The notes under the pieces: model-generated
Seen by the model: only the letters and a program-made list of their open reading frames with translations
The model's database searches: none
What the model was told of the DNA's origin: nothing
Shown: in pieces, positions 1 through 5,230 of the stretch
Numbering within the stretch: position 1 is the first letter of the stretch
Layout: each line of letters opens with the position of its first letter
Source: Treponema sp.
Lineage (GTDB): Bacteria; Spirochaetota; Spirochaetia; Treponematales; Treponemataceae
Assembly: GCA_003455655.1 (NCBI GenBank)
Contig: DMQP01000092.1
Coordinates: 1 to 5,230, forward strand
Direction of reading: 5' to 3'
DNA: 5,230 nt
Translations under genes and position numbers: made by a program

Positions 1-1089
1 TGTTCAAAGAAAGACAGCAATACAATTACTGTTGGCGGTGTGGCTCCGCTTTCAGGTGGTGTTGCTGTTTACGGTGTTGAATGCAAAAAGGGTATTGATC
101 TTGCTGTAGAAGAAATCAATGCTGCTGGTGGTGTTAACGGAAAGAACATTGTGTTTGTATGTGAAGACGATGAAGGAGATCCTGCAAAGTCTGTAAACGC
201 TTACACAAAACTGACTACTTCTAACGGTGTTAAATACATCATTGGTTCACTGACTTCTGGTGCAACTATTTCTATTACTTCACTGGCTCAGGCAGATGGT
301 GTTGTTCAGATTGCACCTGCTGCAACTGCTGTTGCTGTTACCGAAGCTGGTAATTACATTTTCCGTGCTTGCTACACAGACCCCTTCCAGGGAAAAGTTG
401 GCGGAAAATTTGCTGCTGCAAACTTGGGTGCAACAAAAGCTGCTATTCTCTACGACATTGGAAACGACTACTCTGTTGGACTTAAAGAAAACTTTGTTAC
501 CGAATTTACTGCTAACGGTGGAACAATCGTAGCTGCTGAATCTTATAACACTGGCGACAATGACTTTAATGCTCAGCTTACAAAAATTAAGACAGCTGCT
601 CCAGATGTAGTTTATCTTCCTGATTATTACGGAACTGTTGCTCTTATTGCAAAACAGCTTCGTGCTCAGGGTATTACTGTTCCTGTAGTTGGTGCAGACG
701 GATGGGATGGATTGAGCGACAAAAATGCTGATGACAGCGTTATGCCTGGTTACTATTCAAACCACTATGCTACCGACAGCGACAATGCAAAAGTTAAACA
801 GTTTGTTTCTAACTTCAAAGCAAAGTATGGTGAAAACCCCAACGCTTTTGCTGCTTTAGGATACGACAGTATGTACATGCTTCGTGACGCAATCGTAAAG
901 GCTGGTTCAGAAGAAGCTGCTGCTGTTCGCGATGCTCTTGAAGCAACTAACGGTGATTATGTAACTGGTCACCTTACTTTCGATGCAAACCATAACCCCA
1001 TTAAATCTGCTGTTATGTTGCGCATTCAGAAAGATGCAAGCGGTGCTTTGACATCTGTTTACGACTCAACAGTTGATATCAAAAAATAA
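1..1089 (+). CDS. livK: Branched-chain amino acid ABC transporter substrate-binding protein LivK/LivJ (5' partial)
   Basis: This is the extracytoplasmic type I periplasmic-binding-fold protein that captures Leu/Ile/Val or a related aliphatic amino acid for the LivHMGF importer. The frame is open from base 1, so the true start and signal peptide lie upstream; the GTG at 40 is an internal Val. 362 codons are visible, close to a full mature protein. Codon 1 is Cys followed by SKKDSN, which looks like a lipoprotein N terminus, but the lipobox is outside the window. Family marks are VGGVAPLSGG (residues 11-20), the GSLTSGATIS loop (82-91) and PAAT (106-109). By analogy with E. coli LivJ, which I did not align formally, Tyr157, Tyr209/210 and Asp233 may contact the ligand. 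A terminator follows 24 bp after the stop. Asn codons favour AAC (16 of 23), unlike livF, which suggests high expression. Family is sure; the exact ligand is not. Confidence 0.95.
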   Translation, partial: CSKKDSNTITVGGVAPLSGGVAVYGVECKKGIDLAVEEINAAGGVNGKNIVFVCEDDEGDPAKSVNAYTKLTTSNGVKYIIGSLTSGATISITSLAQADGVVQIAPAATAVAVTEAGNYIFRACYTDPFQGKVGGKFAAANLGATKAAILYDIGNDYSVGLKENFVTEFTANGGTIVAAESYNTGDNDFNAQLTKIKTAAPDVVYLPDYYGTVALIAKQLRAQGITVPVVGADGWDGLSDKNADDSVMPGYYSNHYATDSDNAKVKQFVSNFKAKYGENPNAFAALGYDSMYMLRDAIVKAGSEEAAAVRDALEATNGDYVTGHLTFDANHNPIKSAVMLRIQKDASGALTSVYDSTVDIKK

Positions 1090-1112
1090 AAAAATAACTG
1101 CTTCGTTTTGTG

Positions 1113-1148
1113 AAACCATCTGTCGCATTTGCAACAGATGGTTTTTTT
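1113..1148 (+). terminator. Intrinsic (rho-independent) terminator after livK
   Basis: AAACCATCTGT (1113-1123) pairs perfectly with ACAGATGGTTT (1134-1144), an 11-bp stem. Inside it, GC (1125-1126) can pair with GC (1131-1132) over a C/A mismatch. A run of seven T (1142-1148) completes the signal, its first three bases also pairing in the stem. It should end most livK transcripts and let only part of them read through into livHMGF, a common way to make the binding protein in excess of the membrane complex. The hairpin is seen directly; the degree of readthrough is inferred. Confidence 0.9.
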
Positions 1149-1157
1149 GTGTATAAT
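1129..1157 (+). promoter_or_regulatory. Predicted sigma-70/sigma-A promoter for livHMGF
   Basis: A perfect -10 box TATAAT lies at 1152-1157. Exactly 17 bp upstream is TTGCAA (1129-1134), matching 4 of 6 bases of the TTGACA -35 consensus. Transcription would start near 1163-1165, leaving an untranslated leader of only about 16-20 bases that holds little beyond the livH ribosome binding site. The -35 box sits in the loop and first 3'-arm base of the livK terminator, so the two signals share the same DNA. This is inferred from consensus match and spacing only. Confidence 0.65.
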
Positions 1158-1173
1158 GAATTAAAAATGTTTT

Positions 1174-1178
1174 GGAGG
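1174..1178 (+). promoter_or_regulatory. Ribosome binding site of livH (start ambiguous)
   Basis: GGAGG is the only Shine-Dalgarno match upstream of livH. It leaves just 2 bases before the ATG at 1181 but 5 bases before the GTG at 1184, which is the better spacing. It lies downstream of the in-frame TTG at 1172, which therefore has no ribosome binding site and is an unlikely start. Confidence 0.7.
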
Positions 1179-1180
1179 AT

Positions 1181-2101
1181 ATGGTGGATACTTTTTTAAA
1201 GCAGCTGGTCAACGGCCTGTCACTTGGCAGTATCTACGCATTGATTGCGCTGGGCTATACCATGGTGTATGGCATTGTAAAACTTATTAACTTTGCTCAT
1301 GGCGATGTTATGATGGTTGGTGCCTATGCAGGATATTTTGTTCTTGTTGCAATGGGACCACAAGTTACTCCCCTTAGTTTGACACTTGCATTTATTGTTG
1401 CAATGGTTGCCTGTGCTTTGCTAAGTCTTTTGATTGAACGTTGTGCGTATCGTCCTCTTAGATCTGCTCCCCGACTAAATTCGCTTATTACCGCAATTGC
1501 TGTGGAACTTATTTTACAAAACACAATGCGTGTTCTTCCCTTCGTAGGTCCAGATCCTCGTCAGTATCCAACAATGCCTACAAAAGTGCATGTGTGGTCA
1601 ACTGCAGCATACCCTGACGGTTTGTTCTCTATTTCAAACATTCAGATTTTAGTTATTGTTCTGTCTTTAGTGCTTATGATTTTCCTCAATGTTCTTATCA
1701 ATTACACAAAGACAGGAAAAGCAATGCGCGCTGTAAGTTACGACATGGGTGCTGCAAGTCTTATGGGCGTAAGTGTAAACAAAACAATTGCTATAACCTT
1801 TGTTATAGGTTCTGTGCTTGCAGGTGCTGGCGGTGTTTTGTATGCAAGTGCGTATCCACGAATTGAACCTACTATGGGATACATTCCTGGACTAAAGGCC
1901 TTTGTTGCTGCTGTTTTAGGTGGCATAGGTTCTATTCCTGGTGCTATGGTAGGCGGTGTTATTTTGGGCGTTGCAGAAACAATGACAAAAGCTTATGTGT
2001 CTTCTCAGTATGCAGATGCAATTTCCTACTGTATCCTTATTGTAATTCTTTTAGTTAAACCTGCTGGTCTTTTAGGAAAAAAGCAAGTGGTAAAGGTATA
2101 A
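1181..2101 (+). CDS. livH: Branched-chain amino acid ABC transporter permease LivH
   Basis: LivH is one of the two integral membrane subunits forming the translocation path with LivM. From the ATG at 1181 it is 306 aa, a normal LivH length. The N-terminal signature runs from NGLSLGSIYALIALGYT (residues 11-27) to INFAHGD (36-42), which is highly typical of LivH. The rest is a series of hydrophobic membrane segments. The cytoplasmic coupling loop that contacts the ATPases is around YDMGAASLMG (187-196), followed by the Gly-rich AGAGGVLYA helix and a later VLGGIGSIPGAMVGG stretch. The C terminus ends in PAGLLGK plus a short basic tail. The start is uncertain between ATG 1181 and GTG 1184, because the Shine-Dalgarno suits the GTG better; only one residue is at stake. 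It is the first gene after the promoter in the preceding gap, and livM begins 7-10 bp after its stop. Confidence 0.95.
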   Translation: MVDTFLKQLVNGLSLGSIYALIALGYTMVYGIVKLINFAHGDVMMVGAYAGYFVLVAMGPQVTPLSLTLAFIVAMVACALLSLLIERCAYRPLRSAPRLNSLITAIAVELILQNTMRVLPFVGPDPRQYPTMPTKVHVWSTAAYPDGLFSISNIQILVIVLSLVLMIFLNVLINYTKTGKAMRAVSYDMGAASLMGVSVNKTIAITFVIGSVLAGAGGVLYASAYPRIEPTMGYIPGLKAFVAAVLGGIGSIPGAMVGGVILGVAETMTKAYVSSQYADAISYCILIVILLVKPAGLLGKKQVVKV

Positions 2102-2105
2102 GGAG
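2101..2105 (+). promoter_or_regulatory. Ribosome binding site of livM
   Basis: AGGAG starts on the last base of the livH stop codon. It is 3 bases from the ATG at 2109 and 6 bases from the ATG at 2112. The second spacing is nearer the optimum, so 2112 is chosen as the start; the two proteins differ by a single Met. Confidence 0.7.
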
Positions 2106-2111
2106 AAGATG

Positions 2112-3125
2112 ATGCAAAATAAAGTTTTACGAAATATGCTGATTCCCGGAGTAGTTGCACTTGCTTGTGTACTTCTTCCCTTTATTCTTATCGATTTCAA
2201 AATTATTAAACCCTACGCTGCACAGATTCTTACACTGGGTGCTGTTAATGCTATAATGGCAATTTCAGTTAATGTTGTCTGTGGAGTAACTGGTCAGCTT
2301 TCACTTGGTCAAGCAGGTTTTCAGGCTATAGGAGCTTATGCAGTTGTTCTTCTTACTTCATCATGTCATGTTCCTCTTCCTGTAAGCATTGTACTTGCTG
2401 GTCTTGTTGCTGCTCTCTTTGGACTTATTATTGGTTTTCCAACACTTAAACTAGAAGGTGACTATCTTGCAATTGTAACGCTTGCCTTTGGAGAAATTAT
2501 CCGTGTAATTTTGGTTAACTTAAAATCAATTACAGGTGGTCCCAATGGAATGCGCTTTTTAACATTTAAGAATTCAGTTCCTGCAGGACACGGAACAGCA
2601 GTTGCTTATCTTACCATTGTTGGAAGTCTGGTGATTATTATTGTTCTGTTCCAAAACTTTTTGCGTTCAACTTATGGAAGGGCAATTCTTGCAGTTCGTG
2701 AAGATCCTGTTGCAGCAAACAGTAACGGTATTTTTGTTTTCCGTAATAAAATGGTTGGATTTGTTATAGCTTCTTTTATTGCGGGAGTTGGTGGTGCGCT
2801 CTATGCTCCGTTGATTGGATTTATTCAGCCTAAGATTTTCGACTTTAACGCTTCTATAAACGATTTGATTTATGTTGTTCTTGGTGGAATGGGTAGCATG
2901 ACTGGTTCTGTACTTGCAGCCTTTGTGCTTACTGGTCTTCAAGAGGGATTACGTTTCTTAAAAGATTATCGTCTGCTTATTTATCCAGTTATTCTGATTG
3001 TAATGATGCTCTTTAGACCTCAAGGACTTTTGGGTAACAGAGAAATTTCTTTTGTAAAAATATGGGATTCAATTCCACAGCTTTGGAAAAAAATCTTCGC
3101 TAAAAAAACACAGGAGGTGCAGTAA
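2112..3125 (+). CDS. livM: Branched-chain amino acid ABC transporter permease LivM
   Basis: LivM is the second permease subunit, pairing with LivH in the membrane. It is 337 aa from ATG 2112 (338 from ATG 2109). Diagnostic features are a hydrophobic N-terminal segment, the LivM-type motif GQLSLGQAGFQAIGAY near residues 61-76, and the conserved PTLKLEGDYLAIVTLAFGEIIR block near 110-131. The ATPase-contact loop REDPVAANSNGI lies near 196-207 and is followed by FIAGVGGALYAPL. A VLGGMGSMTGSVLAA helix and the RPQGLLG end motif come last. After RPQGLLG there is a charged, non-membrane tail of roughly 30 residues ending in KKTQEVQ. The contact loop has NSNGI where many family members have a Met-Gly-Ile ending, a minor variation. 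Its TAA overlaps the livG ATG by one base (TAATG), suggesting translational coupling, and the livG ribosome binding site lies within its last codons. Confidence 0.95.
   Translation: MQNKVLRNMLIPGVVALACVLLPFILIDFKIIKPYAAQILTLGAVNAIMAISVNVVCGVTGQLSLGQAGFQAIGAYAVVLLTSSCHVPLPVSIVLAGLVAALFGLIIGFPTLKLEGDYLAIVTLAFGEIIRVILVNLKSITGGPNGMRFLTFKNSVPAGHGTAVAYLTIVGSLVIIIVLFQNFLRSTYGRAILAVREDPVAANSNGIFVFRNKMVGFVIASFIAGVGGALYAPLIGFIQPKIFDFNASINDLIYVVLGGMGSMTGSVLAAFVLTGLQEGLRFLKDYRLLIYPVILIVMMLFRPQGLLGNREISFVKIWDSIPQLWKKIFAKKTQEVQ
3112..3118 (+). promoter_or_regulatory. Ribosome binding site of livG
   Basis: AGGAGGT lies inside the last codons of livM, 6 bases before the livG ATG at 3125. The near-perfect match and spacing support this start. 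Confidence 0.85.
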
Positions 3126-3949
3126 TGGTTCAGAATGAAGAACGAGAATTATTGCTTCGTGCAAAAGACATCTCTATTGTGTTTGGTGGTTTGCGAGCCG
3201 TAAGTGATTTTAGTCTTGACTTGTACAAAGGTGAACTGGTTGGTTTAATTGGTCCTAATGGAGCAGGAAAGACAACTGTTTTCAATATGTTCTCTGGTGT
3301 TTACAAACCTACTTCTGGTGCTATTACTTTTGTAGGACGTAACGGAAACCTTGAACTTATAAACAAAAAAACTCCAGCTCAGTTGAATCAAATAGGTATT
3401 GCTCGTACTTTCCAAAATATACGTCTTTTTGAAAACTTGTCTGTAGCCGACAACGTAAAAATTGCACTGCACCAAACACGAATGGTTAATCCTTTTGATG
3501 TTTTGTTCCGAACTTCACGCTTTAGACGCGACGAAGAAATGATGCAGAGTAAAGTTGAACGCTTGCTTGATTTGTTTGGCATTGTTGCAAAAAAAGATGA
3601 TCTTGCAAAAAATCTTCCCTATGGTGAACAGCGTAAACTTGAAATAGCTCGTGCACTTGCAAGTAATCCAAAGCTTTTGTTGCTTGACGAACCTGCAGCT
3701 GGAATGAATGGTCAAGAAACAGAAGAACTTATGAAACTTATTACTTTTATTCGCAAAGAGTTTAATCTTACTGTTCTTCTTATTGAACATGATATGAAAC
3801 TGGTTATGGGAATTTGCGAACGTCTTATGGTGTTAAGTTATGGACGCATTATTGCAAGCGGAACTCCTCAGCAGATTCAAAATGACCCAGCTGTTATAAA
3901 AGCATATTTGGGTTCAGATTTTGAAATTGCCAAAGGAGGTAACGAATGA
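3125..3949 (+). CDS. livG: Branched-chain amino acid ABC transporter ATP-binding protein LivG
   Basis: LivG is one of two cytoplasmic ATPases powering the LivHM permease. It is 274 aa, slightly longer than the common length of about 255 because of a short polar N terminus (MVQNEERE) and a C-terminal tail. ABC motifs in order are Walker A GPNGAGKTT (residues 43-51), Q-loop Gln97 in ARTFQNIRLF, and the signature LPYGEQRKLEIARAL (164-178). The LPYGEQ form in place of LSGGQ is typical of LivG. Walker B is KLLLLDEP (183-190, Asp188 and Glu189), and the switch His222 is in LLIEHDM. The insert between Q-loop and signature (about 116-145) is longer than in LivF, as usual for LivG. All catalytic residues are present, so it should be active. 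The stop overlaps the livF start by four bases (ATGA), indicating translational coupling. Confidence 0.96.
   Translation: MVQNEERELLLRAKDISIVFGGLRAVSDFSLDLYKGELVGLIGPNGAGKTTVFNMFSGVYKPTSGAITFVGRNGNLELINKKTPAQLNQIGIARTFQNIRLFENLSVADNVKIALHQTRMVNPFDVLFRTSRFRRDEEMMQSKVERLLDLFGIVAKKDDLAKNLPYGEQRKLEIARALASNPKLLLLDEPAAGMNGQETEELMKLITFIRKEFNLTVLLIEHDMKLVMGICERLMVLSYGRIIASGTPQQIQNDPAVIKAYLGSDFEIAKGGNE
3933..3940 (+). promoter_or_regulatory. Ribosome binding site of livF
   Basis: AAGGAGGT lies in the last codons of livG, 5 bases before the ATG at 3946. It favours this start over the second in-frame ATG at 3952. Confidence 0.85.
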
Positions 3950-4656
3950 GCATGCTTAAAGTAAAAGATTTAGTTGTTTCTTATGGAGCCATTAAAGCTC
4001 TTCACGGAATTTCTTTTACCGTAGATGAGGGCGAGGTTATTTCTCTTATTGGTTCAAACGGTGCTGGAAAAACAACAACACTTCATTCAATAAGCAATCT
4101 TATAAAAAAAGAAAGTGGCTCTATTTTCTTTGAAGGGGAAGATATTACAAATCTTTCGGCAGACAAAATTGTTCGTCGTGGTTTAGTACAAGTTCCCGAA
4201 GGTCGCCGTGTATTTGCAAATCTTACGGTTAAAGAAAATCTTGAAATGGGTGCTTATGTTCGTTCAGATAAAGCTGGCATTAAACAGGATATGGATTGGG
4301 TTTTCTCTCTCTTCCCTCGCTTAAAAGAACGAGTGCGTCAAAATGCAGGAACATTAAGTGGCGGTGAACAACAGATGCTTGCTATGGGTCGAAGTCTTAT
4401 GACAAAACCAAAACTGCTTTTACTTGATGAACCCAGTATGGGACTTGCTCCTATTTTAGTAGATGAAATTTTTGACATTATAAAAAAGATTTCTTCTACA
4501 GGAACAACAATTCTTTTAGTTGAACAGAATGCATACAAAGCACTTTCTATAGCAAATAGAGCTTACATTCTTGAAACAGGTTCTGTTATTAAGAGTGGAA
4601 GTGCTTCAGACTTAATTCGTGACGATGCAGTTAAATCTGCATATTTGGGTGGTTAA
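3946..4656 (+). CDS. livF: Branched-chain amino acid ABC transporter ATP-binding protein LivF
   Basis: LivF is the second cytoplasmic ATPase, forming the nucleotide-binding pair with LivG. It is 236 aa, the usual LivF size. Walker A is GSNGAGKTT (residues 36-44) and the Q-loop region is LVQVPEGRRVFANLTVKENL (80-99, Gln82). The signature is LSGGEQQMLAMGRSL (137-151) and Walker B is KLLLLDEPSMGLAP (156-169, Asp161 and Glu162). The switch position reads LLVEQNA, with Gln194 where most ABC ATPases have His. LivF proteins, including that of E. coli, commonly carry this EQN form, so it is a family trait and not damage. The VPEGRRVF and DEPSMGLAP blocks separate it clearly from LivG. Asn codons are almost all AAT (7 of 8), in contrast to livK. 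It overlaps livG by four bases and is followed by the CBS-ACT gene after a 16-bp gap. Confidence 0.96.
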   Translation: MSMLKVKDLVVSYGAIKALHGISFTVDEGEVISLIGSNGAGKTTTLHSISNLIKKESGSIFFEGEDITNLSADKIVRRGLVQVPEGRRVFANLTVKENLEMGAYVRSDKAGIKQDMDWVFSLFPRLKERVRQNAGTLSGGEQQMLAMGRSLMTKPKLLLLDEPSMGLAPILVDEIFDIIKKISSTGTTILLVEQNAYKALSIANRAYILETGSVIKSGSASDLIRDDAVKSAYLGG

Positions 4657-4659
4657 TAC

Positions 4660-4666
4660 AGGAGGT
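4660..4666 (+). promoter_or_regulatory. Ribosome binding site of the CBS-ACT gene
   Basis: AGGAGGT lies 6 bases before the ATG at 4673, in the 16-bp gap after the livF stop. It is as strong as the sites of livG and livF and fixes the start of the downstream gene. I see no terminator or promoter in this gap, which supports cotranscription. Confidence 0.85.
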
Positions 4667-4672
4667 AGAGGT

Positions 4673-5230
4673 ATGTTAGTAAAAGATGTTATGACACGCA
4701 ATCCAGTAACTGTTACTCCGGAAACAAGTGTTACCGAAGCAAAAAATTTAATGACACGCAGTAAAGTTGGAAAACTTCCTGTTGTAGATAAAAACGGAAC
4801 TCTTGTGGGCATTATTACTGGAAGTGATTTAGTAAAAGCAACTCCGAGCGATGCAACAACACTCGATATGTTTGAGTTAAGTTATTTGTTAAGTAAGTTG
4901 ACTGTAGAAAAAGTAATGCACAAAGATGTTAAGGTTGTAGGAGAAGACGAAACTATTGAAGAAGCTGCTTTGCTTATGGCAGACTACAGCATCTCAAGTC
5001 TTCCTGTTATTACAAATAATCTTGTTGTGGGCATTATTACAGAAGGCGATCTGTTTAAAGCCTTTATTGATATGTTTGGAACTCGTTACGCTGGTGTTCG
5101 TGCAACTTTTGTTATGGGCGATATTCCTGGTGCTTTGAATCAAGTAACACAACGTCTTGCTCAGATTCAGTGTAACATTGTGTCTTTGGTAACAGCAGAC
5201 TTGCTTAATTCAAGTGAACGAAAAGTAACT
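4673..5230 (+). CDS. CBS-pair and ACT domain protein, AcuB-like (3' partial)
   Basis: A likely soluble regulatory or sensor protein; no enzyme domain is visible. 186 codons are open to the window edge with no stop. The first CBS motif spans about residues 1-57 (MLVKDVMTRNPVTVTP to GIITGSDL). The second spans about 77-132 (TVEKVMHKDVKVV to GIITEGDL). Each ends in the T-x-x-D pattern (Thr49/Asp52 and Thr123/Asp126) that contacts the ribose of adenine nucleotides in many CBS proteins. From about 138 an ACT-like domain begins, with GDIPGALNQVTQRLAQ (149-164) followed by CNIVSLVT (167-174), the usual ACT ligand-loop and helix pattern; it is cut by the edge. The CBS-CBS-ACT layout resembles AcuB-family proteins, whose function is poorly defined. 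Its place 16 bp after livF suggests cotranscription with, and perhaps control of, the amino acid transporter; that role is inferred. Domains are confident, function is not. Confidence 0.88.
   Translation, partial: MLVKDVMTRNPVTVTPETSVTEAKNLMTRSKVGKLPVVDKNGTLVGIITGSDLVKATPSDATTLDMFELSYLLSKLTVEKVMHKDVKVVGEDETIEEAALLMADYSISSLPVITNNLVVGIITEGDLFKAFIDMFGTRYAGVRATFVMGDIPGALNQVTQRLAQIQCNIVSLVTADLLNSSERKVT

Noticed and set aside
260..532. Alternative-frame 90-aa Leu-rich open frame on the + strand inside livK.
   Set aside because: It lies wholly within the well-conserved livK frame; its Leu/Thr-rich composition comes from reading Ala/Thr-rich codons in another frame, and I see no ribosome binding site.
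1090..1180. Possible riboswitch or T-box leader ahead of livH.
   Set aside because: The 91-bp gap is fully accounted for by the terminator and promoter; there is no room for an aptamer and no T-box-like conserved sequence.
1167..1199. Tiny open frame ATG...TAA overlapping the livH start, 10 codons including three Trp, resembling a leader peptide.
   Set aside because: It has no ribosome binding site, begins only a few bases after the predicted transcription start, encodes no Leu/Ile/Val run beyond chance, and is followed by no attenuator hairpin. It is most likely a by-product of the TGG-rich GGAGGATATGGTGG stretch.
4540..4542. Loss of the catalytic switch His in LivF (GAA-CAG-AAT reads EQN).
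   Set aside because: Gln at or near this position is normal for LivF proteins, including that of E. coli, so it does not indicate a degenerate ATPase site in this organism.
4612..4812. 66-aa minus-strand open frame across the livF / CBS gene junction.
   Set aside because: It is antisense to the livF end and the first CBS domain, has no recognisable motif, and no promoter is apparent.
4956..5138. Alternative-frame 60-aa Leu-rich open frame on the + strand near the right edge.
   Set aside because: It overlaps the CBS-ACT gene, whose domain motifs continue through this stretch in the other frame; it is a shadow.

Overview
The window holds a nearly complete high-affinity branched-chain amino acid (Liv/HAAT-family) ABC transporter locus. 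All genes are on the + strand and run livK - livH - livM - livG - livF, followed by a CBS-pair/ACT-domain protein that runs off the right edge. There are no RNA genes, mobile elements, CRISPR arrays or genes on the - strand that I can support. The long - strand open frames lie inside the real genes and look like shadows.

Organism: a bacterium of low to moderate GC (roughly 40 percent by eye) with strong AGGAGG-type ribosome binding sites and a preference for T- and A-ending codons. The substrate-binding protein appears to be a lipoprotein, because the first codon of the window is a Cys at the position expected for a mature lipoprotein N terminus. An anaerobic gut-type bacterium, such as a Treponema-like spirochaete or a clostridial Firmicute, would fit. 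That is a weak inference from composition and gene order, not a taxonomic call.

Layout: 1-1089 is the mature part of the binding protein LivK, with its signal peptide outside the window. Positions 1090-1180 are a 91-bp gap with a strong intrinsic terminator whose loop and 3' arm overlap a good sigma-70-type promoter. Positions 1181-4656 hold livH, livM, livG and livF, packed with gaps of at most 10 bp or overlaps of 1 and 4 bp. Positions 4673-5230 and beyond hold the CBS-CBS-ACT protein, 16 bp after livF and with its own strong ribosome binding site.

How they work together: LivK captures Leu/Ile/Val (or a related aliphatic amino acid) outside the membrane and delivers it to the LivH-LivM permease pair. 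ATP hydrolysis by LivG and LivF drives import. The terminator and promoter after livK would let the binding protein be made in excess over the membrane complex while keeping a separate supply of transporter mRNA. The last gene carries two adenine-nucleotide-type CBS modules and an amino-acid-type ACT module, so it is a candidate energy and amino acid sensor tied to the transporter. Overall this is a conventional locus. The CBS-ACT gene and the overlapping terminator/promoter are its most interesting parts.
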